From Candidatus Paceibacter sp. (GTDB lineage: Bacteria; Patescibacteriota; Patescibacteriia; SG8-24; DYFX01): DNA of 13,893 nucleotides. Below the pieces are notes generated by a model that worked only from the letters and a program-made list of their open reading frames with translations, searched no databases and was not told the DNA's origin. Every line of letters begins with the position of its first letter. The stretch's first letter is position 1. The translations under genes and the position numbers were made by a program. The stretch covers positions 1-13,893 of the forward strand of contig DYFX01000030.1 in assembly GCA_020724945.1 (NCBI GenBank), written 5' to 3'. Below, piece after piece: positions 1 through 7,056 of the stretch.

Positions 1-416
1 GAGGCTCGTGGTCCTCCTCGTCCGACCGGCGCGTAAAGAAGGATGTCGCGGACTTTACCGACGGCCTTTCGGTCATCCGGGAGATGAATCCCGTGAGCTA
101 CACCTACAACGGCCTCGGTGACACGCCTGAAGGATTGAAGGGTATCGGCTTCATCGCCCAGGATGTCGAGAAGGTCGCGCCGTACCTCATCCAGCGCGAG
201 AAGAAGAAGCTGCATCCGGATGACGAGGAAGAGACGGAAATCCTGCTGGTCGACCCCAGCTCCGTGCCCTTCATCAACATGAACGCCATCCAGGAGCTCG
301 ATCTGGAAATCACCGGCTTGGAAGCCCGCGTGACGGAGCGCCAGGACGCGGCCGAGCGCAGGATCGAGGAGCTCGAGCGGCGCGTGCGCGACCTGGAGCG
401 CCGGCTCGAAGAGTGA
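1..416 (+). CDS. C-terminal part of a tail-fibre/surface protein with peptidase S74 chaperone domain (5' truncated)
   Basis: The reading frame is open from the window edge (first full codon at base 3) to a TGA at 414-416, so the ATG at 84 is internal and the gene begins outside the window. The visible start carries the S74 signature S-D-R-R-x-K-K-D (bases 21-44), then a D-G-L-x-x-I-R-x-M-N-P-V-x-Y-x-Y stretch and G-F-I-A-Q-D-V-E-K-V, the usual core of this domain. In the family (endosialidase-type intramolecular chaperones) the domain trimerises, helps fold the preceding fibre, and is released by self-cleavage just before the motif Ser, with a Lys five residues later; both residues are present. 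The last ~45 residues are a charged helical heptad pattern ending in Arg/Glu, a likely trimeric coiled coil. Either a prophage fibre or a cellular surface protein is possible; the neighbours are chromosomal, which favours the latter. Confidence 0.85.
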   Translation, partial: GSWSSSSDRRVKKDVADFTDGLSVIREMNPVSYTYNGLGDTPEGLKGIGFIAQDVEKVAPYLIQREKKKLHPDDEEETEILLVDPSSVPFINMNAIQELDLEITGLEARVTERQDAAERRIEELERRVRDLERRLEE

Positions 417-425
417 AGCTGACGA

Positions 426-458
426 AAAGACCGCCTCTCGCGAGGCGGTCTTTCTTTT
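426..458. terminator. Bidirectional intrinsic terminator
   Basis: A 12-bp perfect stem (426-437 with 442-453) encloses a four-base loop. T-rich sequence follows on the plus side (TTTCTTTT, 451-458) and an A-run (425-428) gives T on the minus side. It lies between the converging S74 gene and the minus-strand membrane protein and can serve both. Confidence 0.85.
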
Positions 459-461
459 CCG

Positions 462-1070
462 TTACGGGGCGGGCGGCGGCAGGACCTGATCGGGAGCGGC
501 GGCGGTCGCCTGGCGGGCGACGGTCACGCGGACGGCCTTGAAGGTCGAGGCGGTCAGGATGTCGGCGTCCGACTGGACGATCACGCTATCGCCCGGAACG
601 ATTTCCGCGAGCGTGATGGGGACTTCCTTGTACGGGGAGGGCGGCGCGGGCGGCGGAGCCGTCTCGTCGCCGGCTGCGGCGGCGAAGGCGGCTTGCTCGG
701 CCTCGAGTTCTTCCGGGCTCTTTTCCTCCAAGAGGACGATGATGGTCGAGGCGTCCGTTTCCGCGACGCGGCGCACCTGCAGGCCGCGCGATCCGAGCGG
801 GTCGAAGCCCTGCAGATCGGCATCGAAGGTCAGGCGCATGCCGTCCACGGAGACCGCGGCGCCGGAGAGCGCTTCGGTCTCGGTCGGCGCCGGCGGAAGG
901 ACGCCGGACTCGTTCAGCCTCCGTTCGACATCGGCGAGGTCCGTGCGGCCGGCGCCGGGCGCGATCGGGTTGAGCGGCGTTCCGGTGGAGACCCGGCCGG
1001 AGCCGTACCCGAGGACGAAGCCGAGCGCCAGCCCAAGCAGGCCGAACAGGGCGGCTTTTTTCGTGTCCAT
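462..1070 (-). CDS. Small N-terminally membrane-anchored protein, function unknown
   Basis: A 202-residue protein. A lysine pair is followed by one hydrophobic segment (about residues 7-24, Gly/Leu/Phe-rich), then a polar domain expected outside the membrane. The Gly-rich segment (G-x-G-x-G-x-V) lacks a clear signal-peptidase site, so anchoring seems likelier than secretion. Residues ~70-115 and ~145-190 have beta-rich patterns, separated by an acidic, Ala/Pro-rich linker (~115-145), and the protein ends in a Pro tail. I do not recognise the family. Single-pass anchored proteins of this kind are common in reduced genomes. The ATG at 1070 is chosen because it precedes the charged/hydrophobic anchor; no Shine-Dalgarno sequence is visible upstream. 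It diverges from cysS and shares the 45-bp promoter region. A plus-strand open frame over the same bases has poor composition and is not considered real. Confidence 0.72.
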   Translation of the reverse strand: MDTKKAALFGLLGLALGFVLGYGSGRVSTGTPLNPIAPGAGRTDLADVERRLNESGVLPPAPTETEALSGAAVSVDGMRLTFDADLQGFDPLGSRGLQVRRVAETDASTIIVLLEEKSPEELEAEQAAFAAAAGDETAPPPAPPSPYKEVPITLAEIVPGDSVIVQSDADILTASTFKAVRVTVARQATAAAPDQVLPPPAP

Positions 1071-1076
1071 ATGGGA

Positions 1077-1107
1077 TTGTGAATAGGACTAAGCTGATGG
1101 TAGTATA
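1077..1107. promoter_or_regulatory. Divergent, overlapping promoters for cysS and the membrane protein
   Basis: Plus strand: TTGTGA (1077-1082), 18-bp spacer, extended -10 TGG-TAGTAT (1098-1106). The start would fall about 3-5 bases before the cysS ATG at 1116, so the mRNA would be nearly leaderless. Minus strand: extended -10 TGC-TATACT, whose hexamer is 1107-1102, with no convincing -35. This gives a leader of about 25 nt for the minus gene. The two -10 hexamers occupy almost the same bases, so the two polymerases should exclude each other. Assigned by consensus matching only. Confidence 0.5.
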
Positions 1108-1115
1108 GCACAACT

Positions 1116-2528
1116 ATGCGCCTGCACGACTCGCTGACCAAGGATCTCATGGATTTTCCCGCGCACGACGGGCCCGTTTCGGTCTACGCCTGCGGCCCCA
1201 CGGTCTACCACTACGCCCATATCGGCAACCTCCGCACCTTCCTGACGGTCGACCTCCTGCGCCGCTCCCTGGAATCCGCGGGCCGAGAAGTGAAGCTCGT
1301 GATGAACATCACGGATGTCGGGCATATGCTGAACGACGCCGATGTCGGCGAGGACAAGCTGGAAGCCGCCGCCGCCAAGGAAGGCAAGACGCCGCAGGAA
1401 ATCGCCGCGTACTACGAAAAGGCCTTTTTCTCCGACCTTGAGGCATTGAATTTCAAGAGGGAGGGGACGACCTTCCCGCGCGCGACGGAGAACATCAGCG
1501 AGATGGTCGCGATGATCGAGAAGCTGCTCGCCGAAGGCAAGGCCTATGTCACGCCGAAGCAGGATGTCTATTATTCCGTGGCCGCCTTCCCGGACTACGG
1601 CAAGCTCTCCGGCAACCGCGTCGAGGATCTGGTGGCCGGCGCGCGCGTCGAAGTGAAGGACGACAAGCGGCACCCGGCCGATTTCGCGCTCTGGATCCGC
1701 AATCCGAACCATGTGATGCAGTGGACCGGCCCGCAGGGCATCCAGGGCTACCCCGGCTGGCATATCGAGTGCTCGGCCATGGCCGGCAAGTTCCTGGGCG
1801 AGACCATCGACCTCCACGCCGGCGGCGAGGACCTGAATTTCCCGCATCACGAATGCGAGATCGCCCAGTCCGAAGGCGCGAACGGCAAGCCGTTCTCGAA
1901 CCACTGGCTGCATGTCACCTATCTCGTCGTCGACGGCGAGAAGATGTCGAAATCGAAGGGGAATTTCTACACGCTTTCCGACCTCCTGGCGAAAGGCTAT
2001 TCCGCCGCGGCCGTACGATGGCTCTTGCTTTCCGCGCACTACCGCACCCAGCTGAACTTCACGCTGGAGGGTCTCAAGGCCGCCGAGGGCGCGGTCGCCT
2101 ATTTCCGCGAGCTCGCCGCGGCGCTCGTCGGCGTCGCCGACAGGCATGCGCACGAGGACTTCAGCTCCGACGAGGCGCGCCGCGCGTTCAGCGAAGCGCT
2201 CTCCGACGACCTCAATGTCTCGAAAGCCTTGGCGGTCCTGCACGATTTCGCGCGCGACGCGAACCGGAATCTCGCCGAGGGGCGCTTGGGAGGCGCATCG
2301 GCCGTCGCCGCGCGCGCCTTCCTTGCCGAGGCGCTGGAGAAGAACTTCGGCATCGACCTCTCCGCCGCTCCGCAGCCGCCGGATGAGGTGCTGAAGCTGG
2401 CGGCCGAGCGGCAGACCGCTCGCGCCGACAAGGACTTCGCCGCGTCCGACCGCCTGCGCGACGCCATCGTCGCGCTGGGCTGGATCGTCGAGGACACGAA
2501 GGACGGACAGAAGCTGAAGAAGGCCTAG
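1116..2528 (+). CDS. cysS: Cysteinyl-tRNA synthetase
   Basis: Class I aminoacyl-tRNA synthetase that activates cysteine with ATP and loads it onto tRNA-Cys in the cytoplasm. At 470 residues it is close to the usual ~460. The HIGH-type signature is H35-I-G-N38, following Y-A-C-G-P-T-V-Y (C26), and the second signature is K276-M-S-K-S280. All four expected zinc ligands, which in this family bind the substrate thiolate, are visible: C26, C219 (in G-W-H-I-E-C-S-A-M), H244 and E248 (in H-H-E-C-E). The C-terminal helical region (~345-470) with a DALR-type anticodon domain is present, and the protein ends in a basic K-K-A. The start at 1116 fits the family N-terminus exactly. There is no Shine-Dalgarno sequence, which agrees with a very short leader. 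The gene is followed by its own terminator and looks monocistronic. Confidence 0.97.
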   Translation: MRLHDSLTKDLMDFPAHDGPVSVYACGPTVYHYAHIGNLRTFLTVDLLRRSLESAGREVKLVMNITDVGHMLNDADVGEDKLEAAAAKEGKTPQEIAAYYEKAFFSDLEALNFKREGTTFPRATENISEMVAMIEKLLAEGKAYVTPKQDVYYSVAAFPDYGKLSGNRVEDLVAGARVEVKDDKRHPADFALWIRNPNHVMQWTGPQGIQGYPGWHIECSAMAGKFLGETIDLHAGGEDLNFPHHECEIAQSEGANGKPFSNHWLHVTYLVVDGEKMSKSKGNFYTLSDLLAKGYSAAAVRWLLLSAHYRTQLNFTLEGLKAAEGAVAYFRELAAALVGVADRHAHEDFSSDEARRAFSEALSDDLNVSKALAVLHDFARDANRNLAEGRLGGASAVAARAFLAEALEKNFGIDLSAAPQPPDEVLKLAAERQTARADKDFAASDRLRDAIVALGWIVEDTKDGQKLKKA

Positions 2529-2532
2529 GACG

Positions 2533-2565
2533 AAAAAAGCCCCGTGAAGCGACGGGGCTTTCGTT
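2533..2565. terminator. Bidirectional intrinsic terminator after cysS
   Basis: A 10-bp stem AAAGCCCCGT (2536-2545) pairs with 2552-2561 around a six-base loop. An A-run (2533-2538) gives six Ts on the minus side, so it is strongest as the end of the minus-strand gene whose stop is at 2565-2567. On the plus side only three Ts follow, adequate for cysS. Confidence 0.8.
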
Positions 2566-3212
2566 CACTCCGGAAGATCCTCGGGGCGGAGGATGTCTTC
2601 CGGGGCGAGGCGCGCGTGCCGGGGAGCGATCGGCTCGCCGGGCATCTTGAGGTCCTCGAGGCGGACGGAGCGGACGGGGATGAAGCCGTAGTCGGAAGTG
2701 ATGAAGTCGCAGCGGCGATGCTTGGAAATCACCAGTCCGAAGTGGGCGATGCCGTTCTCGTTCCAGGGGACATTGGCGACCTCGACGATCTCCTGGCGCC
2801 CGTGCCCGACCGGCACGCGGAGACGGCGGTACAGGCGCTTGGGCATCCCCGGCGGGGAAGGCTCGACCTTCACCGGATACTCGCCGTCGCCCGACGGACG
2901 GCGGATGGCGACGATCGAGGCGAAGGCGATGCACCCCCCGGCGTCCGCCAGCATGAAGCTGTCGTCGGGCGCGCGGTGGATGAGGTCATAGAAGGCCTCG
3001 AGGCCGCCTTCGGCGGGGTAGTTGGCCGCTTCGACCCAGATGGGCGGGCGATCCTCGCCCAGCCGATCCTTGCCGACGACGACCTTGACCTTCAGGCACG
3101 GGATCAGGGGCGCAGACTCCGGCGACGTGAACTTCATGGGCGTCGTTCGGTCCTTCTTTCCGGCGGCGAGGGGTACCACGGCGGCGGCTCGCGAACGCTT
3201 CGCGTTGGACAT
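2565..3212 (-). CDS. Unrecognised 215-residue soluble protein
   Basis: I do not recognise this protein. The frame is open to an ATG at 3284, but I place the start at the ATG of 3210-3212. It has a Shine-Dalgarno-like AAAGGA (minus strand, 3227-3222) nine bases upstream, and a candidate promoter lies between the two ATGs, which would exclude the longer form. The first ~25 residues are basic and Ala-rich. The body mixes short beta-like stretches (K-V-K-V-V-V; A-F-A-S-I-V-A-I; H-F-G-L-V-I-S) with Pro-rich turns, and the tail is acidic (P-E-D-I-L-R-P-E-D-L-P-E). There is no signal peptide, membrane segment or obvious catalytic motif. The middle (Y-D-L-I-H-R-A-P-D-D-S-F-M) and the end read as a compact cytoplasmic domain. 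It is transcribed alone and shares a terminator with cysS. Confidence 0.68.
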   Translation of the reverse strand: MSNAKRSRAAAVVPLAAGKKDRTTPMKFTSPESAPLIPCLKVKVVVGKDRLGEDRPPIWVEAANYPAEGGLEAFYDLIHRAPDDSFMLADAGGCIAFASIVAIRRPSGDGEYPVKVEPSPPGMPKRLYRRLRVPVGHGRQEIVEVANVPWNENGIAHFGLVISKHRRCDFITSDYGFIPVRSVRLEDLKMPGEPIAPRHARLAPEDILRPEDLPE

Positions 3213-3255
3213 GCGTATCGATCCTTTTGGAAGGTGCTTGTTCCGCAACGCGTCC

Positions 3256-3284
3256 ACTATGCCCAAAGGCCACTTGGAAGGCAA
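3256..3284 (-). promoter_or_regulatory. Candidate promoter of the 215-residue protein
   Basis: On the minus strand TTGCCT (3284-3279), a 17-bp spacer and CATAGT (3261-3256) each match four of six consensus bases. The start would be near 3249, giving a ~37-nt leader that contains the AAAGGA ribosome site. Confidence 0.45.
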
Positions 3285-3298
3285 GCCTCGCTGTGGCG

Positions 3299-3313
3299 TG
3301 GTATACTGGAGGC
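3299..3313 (+). promoter_or_regulatory. Extended -10 promoter and ribosome binding site of the 158-residue/ATPase operon
   Basis: TGG-TATACT (3299-3307) is a near-consensus extended -10 with no clear -35. GGAGG (3308-3312) follows at once and lies 11 bases before the ATG at 3324. If transcription starts 6-8 bases after the -10, most of the GGAGG would fall outside the transcript, so either the start lies further upstream or the mRNA is almost leaderless. Confidence 0.45.
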
Positions 3314-3323
3314 GTTATCGCCT

Positions 3324-3800
3324 ATGCCTGACGCGGGAACTCCCAGCTTCGAACGGACGCCGAACGCTCCGGAACGCGCCCTTGAAACGCCGGAAACCGG
3401 CGCGTCGTTCGAGACGCCCGCCGCGCCCGCCGAGCGCGCCCCGGAGCCGACGGCTTCGCCCGTTCCGGCGGACCCGCGTCCCGCCGCTCCGCGCCGCAAG
3501 GACCCGACGGTCCAGGGCGTCGAGCATGTGCTGGAAGAGAACCTCGCCGAGACCTACGCCAAGATGAACCCCGCCCTCCAGGCCAAGTTCAAGAAGGAGG
3601 GTGAGCGGGTCACGGGAAAGATCGTCGCGATGCTGCGCGGCGCCAAGGTGAAGAGCCGAGAGGTGCTGGCGCTCATCACCGGCTGGCTGAAGCTCATCCC
3701 TGGCGTCAACCGCTTCTTCCTGGTGCAGGAGGCCAAGATCAAGACCGACAAGATCCTGCTCCTGGCGGAGGACGAGAAGCGCAAGCGCGGAGTCCTATGA
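3324..3800 (+). CDS. 158-residue protein coupled to the membrane ATPase, function unknown
   Basis: The frame is open much further upstream (to 2544), but that part only mirrors the minus-strand gene. The ATG at 3324, behind GGAGG, is the supported start. Residues 1-~65 are a low-complexity Pro/Ala/Glu-rich region typical of a disordered linker. Residues ~68-158 form a charged helical domain with one amphipathic to hydrophobic stretch near 120-140 (A-L-I-T-G-W-L-K-L-I-P-G-V-N-R-F-F) and a very basic end. It may touch the membrane peripherally. Its TGA overlaps the start of the next gene (ATGA), which implies translational coupling and probably a joint role with the ATPase. The family is not recognised. 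Confidence 0.8.
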   Translation: MPDAGTPSFERTPNAPERALETPETGASFETPAAPAERAPEPTASPVPADPRPAAPRRKDPTVQGVEHVLEENLAETYAKMNPALQAKFKKEGERVTGKIVAMLRGAKVKSREVLALITGWLKLIPGVNRFFLVQEAKIKTDKILLLAEDEKRKRGVL

Positions 3801-6262
3801 TCTCGTTCGATCTCGCGATGCTCTTGCCTTGGCTCATGGCGGCGCTCCCGTTCGCCGTCGGCTTCGCCGTCCTGCTCGTCGCCATCCGCATCCTGCGTTC
3901 GGTGCTGACCTCCCGCGCCCAGATCGCGCGCGGCTTCGACAATGTCGTGCTGATGATCACCGTGCCCAAGGAGGCGGGGGACAAGGACGCCGGGACCCGC
4001 GACAAGTCGCTCCAGGAGAACCAGGCCGCCATCGCGGTGGCCGAGGGCGTCTTCAAGAGCATCGGCGGCTTGCGTGCCGAGCGCGGATTCCGCCCTTGGC
4101 TCGCGGGCCGCGGCGATGTCATCAGCTTCGAGATCGTCGCCAAAGACGGCCTCGTCACCTTCTATGTCGCGGTGCCGAAGGCGCAGAAGGAGTTCATGAT
4201 CCAGCAGATCCACGCGCAGTATCCGCTCGCGCAGATCGAGGAGTCGGTCGACTACAACCTCTTCCAGCCGAAGGCCGAGGTCGCGAGCGCGCACTTGGTG
4301 CTGGCGCGCGAGAGCTTCTTCCCGCTCCACACCTACAAGAAGCTTGAGGCCGATCCGCTCAACGCGCTCACCAACGCGCTGGCCAAGGTCGACCCGACCG
4401 ACGGCGCGGCCATCCAGATCCTCGTGCGTTCCGCCAAGAAGGAATGGCGCGGCAAGGGCCTCAAGATCGCGTCCTTGATGCAGCAGGGCCGCTCCTACGA
4501 ACAGGCGCGCAAGAAGCTGGGCGCGATGGGCGCGCTCGCGTCCGAGAAGAAGGCCGATCCGAAGTCCGGCGAGAAGGCCAAGGAATACCGCCTCTCCCCG
4601 TCCGAGGAGCAGATGGTCAAGTCGATGGAGGAGAAGCTCGGCCAACTCGGCCTCGATGTCAATGTCAACCTGGTGGCGTCGTCGTCCGTCCCAGGCCGCG
4701 CCGCGAGCTACCTTTCGAACATGATCGGCGCCTTCAACCAGTTCTCGAGCCCGCAATACGGCAACGCGTTCAAGCGCCTCGGAGAATCCAAGAGCCGCAT
4801 CGTCACGGATTTCATCCTGCGCGTCTTCCATGACGCGCGCCGCGCCGTGCTGACCCCCGACGAGCTCGCCGGCCTCTGGCACCTGCCGCTCACTTCCACC
4901 GAGACGCCGAACATCCGCTGGCTCACGGCCCGCAAGGCGCCTCCTCCCCCGAACCTTCCTTCCGAAGGCGTGCTGCTCGGCCGCGTGAAGTACCGCGGGC
5001 AGGAGTATCCCGTGCGCATCAAGCAGGGCGACCGGCGCCGGCACATGTATGTCATCGGAAAATCCGGCTCCGGAAAATCGGAGTTCATCAAGGCGATGGT
5101 CAAGCAGGACATCGAGGCCGGCAAGGGCGTCTGCGTCATCGACCCGCACGGCGATCTCGCCCAGGACTGCCTCGGCTTCGTGCCCAAGAGCCGCGCCGAC
5201 GATGTCATCTACTTCTCGCCGGCGGATTCCGAGCGCCCGATGGGCCTGAACCTGCTCGAATACGACGAGCGCTATCCGGAACAGAAGACCTTCGTGATCA
5301 ACGAGATGCTGAAGATCTTCGACAAGCTCTACGACCTCAAGTCGTCGGGCGGCCCGATGTTCGAGCAGTACATGCGCAACGCCATGATCCTCGTCATGGA
5401 CGATCCGGCGTCGGGTTCGACGCTGCTCGAGATCCCGCGCGTGCTCTCGGACGAGAAGTTCCGCGCCTACAAGCTCTCCAAGTGCAAGACGCAGGTCGTG
5501 AAGGACTTCTGGCTCAAGGAAGCGCAGAAGGCCGGCGGCGAGGCCTCGCTCGCCAACATGGTGCCGTACATCACCTCGAAGCTCACGCCCTTCATCACCA
5601 ACGACATCGTCCGTCCCATCATCGGCCAGCAGAAGAGCGCCATCGATGTGCGCAAGGCGATGGACGAGCAGAAGATCCTGCTGCTCGACCTCTCCAAGGG
5701 CAAGCTCGGCGACCTCAACGCCTACCTCATCGGCATGGTGCTGGTCGGCAAGATCCTGATGGCCGCGCTCTCGCGCACCGACATGGACGCCAAGGAGCGC
5801 AAGGACTTCTACCTGTACATCGACGAGTTCCAGAACTTCATCACCGACTCGATCGCCACGATCCTGTCCGAAGCCCGCAAGTACGGGCTCGACCTCATCA
5901 TCGCGCACCAGTACATCGGCCAGATCTCGGCGAAAGGGGACACCACCATCCGCGACGCCGTCTTCGGCAACGTCGGCACGATGGTCGCCTTCCGTATCGG
6001 CACCGAGGACGCGGATTTCCTCGGCAAGGAATTCGCGCCGGTCTTCACGCCGTTCGACCTCGTCAATGTCGAGGCCTATACGGCCAACGCCAAGCTCCTG
6101 ATCGACAACACGGCCAGCCGGCCTTTCAACATGGCGATGTATCCGCCCGTCAAGGGCAACGACGCCATCACCGGGGCCATCAAGCAGCTTTCGCGGCTCA
6201 AATACGGACGCGACCGCGAGATCGTCGAGGCCGAGATCCAGGAGCGCCTGCGGATGATCTAA
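3797..6262 (+). CDS. Membrane-anchored VirD4/HerA-like ATPase (type IV secretion coupling-protein type)
   Basis: An 821-residue AAA+/RecA-fold motor. One hydrophobic segment (about residues 8-31) anchors the N-terminus. Residues ~40-380 form a mixed domain I cannot assign. The motor follows: Walker A G421-K-S-G-S-G-K-S428, an I-D-P-H-G-D element at ~446-451 as in HerA/VirD4/TraG proteins, Walker B hydrophobics ending in D676-E677 (Y-L-Y-I-D-E-F-Q-N-F), and a downstream I-I-A-H-Q-Y-I-G-Q sensor-like motif. In known relatives such hexamers pump DNA or recruit protein substrates at a membrane channel. No relaxase, VirB4 or pilin gene is in the window, so substrate and partner channel are unknown. 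Translation is coupled to the preceding gene by a 4-bp overlap. CPR genomes often carry such lone ATPases (general knowledge, not shown here). Confidence 0.88.
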   Translation: MISFDLAMLLPWLMAALPFAVGFAVLLVAIRILRSVLTSRAQIARGFDNVVLMITVPKEAGDKDAGTRDKSLQENQAAIAVAEGVFKSIGGLRAERGFRPWLAGRGDVISFEIVAKDGLVTFYVAVPKAQKEFMIQQIHAQYPLAQIEESVDYNLFQPKAEVASAHLVLARESFFPLHTYKKLEADPLNALTNALAKVDPTDGAAIQILVRSAKKEWRGKGLKIASLMQQGRSYEQARKKLGAMGALASEKKADPKSGEKAKEYRLSPSEEQMVKSMEEKLGQLGLDVNVNLVASSSVPGRAASYLSNMIGAFNQFSSPQYGNAFKRLGESKSRIVTDFILRVFHDARRAVLTPDELAGLWHLPLTSTETPNIRWLTARKAPPPPNLPSEGVLLGRVKYRGQEYPVRIKQGDRRRHMYVIGKSGSGKSEFIKAMVKQDIEAGKGVCVIDPHGDLAQDCLGFVPKSRADDVIYFSPADSERPMGLNLLEYDERYPEQKTFVINEMLKIFDKLYDLKSSGGPMFEQYMRNAMILVMDDPASGSTLLEIPRVLSDEKFRAYKLSKCKTQVVKDFWLKEAQKAGGEASLANMVPYITSKLTPFITNDIVRPIIGQQKSAIDVRKAMDEQKILLLDLSKGKLGDLNAYLIGMVLVGKILMAALSRTDMDAKERKDFYLYIDEFQNFITDSIATILSEARKYGLDLIIAHQYIGQISAKGDTTIRDAVFGNVGTMVAFRIGTEDADFLGKEFAPVFTPFDLVNVEAYTANAKLLIDNTASRPFNMAMYPPVKGNDAITGAIKQLSRLKYGRDREIVEAEIQERLRMI

Positions 6263-6269
6263 TCCACAA

Positions 6270-6298
6270 TTGAACCCCCTTCGGGGGCGTGGTATATA
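6270..6298 (+). promoter_or_regulatory. Promoter of the 239-residue protein/dnaX unit with a hairpin in its spacer
   Basis: TTGAAC (6270-6275), a 17-bp spacer and extended -10 TGG-TATATA (6290-6298). The spacer contains CCCC-TTCG-type symmetry (C-run 6275-6279, G-run 6283-6287, UUCG-like loop). With no T-run after it, it is a poor terminator for the upstream gene. Expected start near 6305, leader about 20 nt. Confidence 0.6.
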
Positions 6299-6325
6299 GG
6301 GAGCGGAAACATAACCAAAAGAAAT

Positions 6326-7045
6326 ATGGAATGGTTGACCGAAGCCGTGGATAAGGACGCCCGCCCCCTGCCCGACGCGGCGCTGACCCTCGTGAAGGAA
6401 CTCCCGAAGGAGCTTGCCGAAGGCATCGCCAAGGAACTCCCGAAAGCCGACATCGCGCCCGCCAAGGCGGCGACGCTTCGCGCCATCCTGAAGAATGTCC
6501 GCGACCAGCTCGATAACGCCCTGAAGCTCCTCGACGACGGGACGCCGCTCCCGTCGGAAGAACCGAAGCCGGAACCGAAGCTCGTCTTCTCGCCCCAGCC
6601 CAAGACCGACGACGGCAGCGCGCCGGTCGCCGCGGGGACCATGGAAGACGATCGCGTGGTCGAAGGCGTCTTCGACGGCATGGGGATGGTCGGCGACGAC
6701 GGCAAGAGCTATCTCGTGCCGCCCAATTACGCCTCCAAGTCCAAGCTCGTCGAAGGCGACATGCTGAAGCTGACGATCGGCGCGCGCGGCAATTTCATCT
6801 ACAAGCAGATCGGGCCCATCGAGCGGCAGCGCATCATCGGCACCCTGGCCTACGATCAGGAGACGGGCCAGTATCTCGTCGTCGCCGGCGGCCGCTCCTG
6901 GAAGGTCCTCAAGGCTTCCATCACCTATTTCAAGGCCGAGGCCGGCGACGAGGCCGTCATCCTCGCGCCCAAGAACGCTCCCAGCAAGTGGGCGGCCGTC
7001 GAGAATGTCATCAAGAAGACCCTGACGACCCAGCCGACTCCCTAA
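6326..7045 (+). CDS. Conserved-looking 239-residue protein upstream of dnaX, function unknown
   Basis: Residues 1-~70 are helical and charged (repeated K-E-L-P-K-E/A units at ~25-43). A Pro/Glu/Lys linker (~72-90) follows. Residues ~105-235 form a compact domain with the run V-E-G-V-F-D-G-M-G-M-V, then Y-L-V-P-P-N-Y-A-S-K-S-K-L-V-E-G-D, then F-I-Y-K-Q-I-G-P-I-E-R. The 'S-K-L-V-E-G-D-x-L-K-L' phrase resembles a small beta-barrel nucleic-acid or ribosome-associated fold, but that is inference only. From memory, similar proteins recur in Patescibacteria, annotated as hypothetical. There is no signal or membrane segment, so it is probably cytoplasmic. Only an A-rich tract (CCAAAAGAAAT) precedes the ATG, so the ribosome site is weak. 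The stop is 11 bases before dnaX, suggesting one transcript. Confidence 0.85.
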   Translation: MEWLTEAVDKDARPLPDAALTLVKELPKELAEGIAKELPKADIAPAKAATLRAILKNVRDQLDNALKLLDDGTPLPSEEPKPEPKLVFSPQPKTDDGSAPVAAGTMEDDRVVEGVFDGMGMVGDDGKSYLVPPNYASKSKLVEGDMLKLTIGARGNFIYKQIGPIERQRIIGTLAYDQETGQYLVVAGGRSWKVLKASITYFKAEAGDEAVILAPKNAPSKWAAVENVIKKTLTTQPTP

Positions 7046-7056
7046 CCGCCGCGTCC

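Noticed and set aside
3213..3284. Longer N-terminus (ATG at 3284) for the 215-residue protein
   Set aside because: It would contain the candidate promoter, and the ribosome site favours the ATG at 3212.
2544..3323. N-terminal extension of the 158-residue protein to 2544
   Set aside because: It only mirrors the minus-strand 215-residue gene; promoter and GGAGG lie just before 3324.
3554..5908. A 784-codon open frame antisense to the ATPase gene
   Set aside because: High GC keeps the antisense frame open; the product is a repetitive Leu/Val/Asp/Arg/Glu/His mix without domains, while the plus strand encodes clear Walker motifs.
6274..6290. The C-run/G-run hairpin as a terminator of the ATPase gene
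   Set aside because: Short stem and no T-run; a promoter -10 follows instead.
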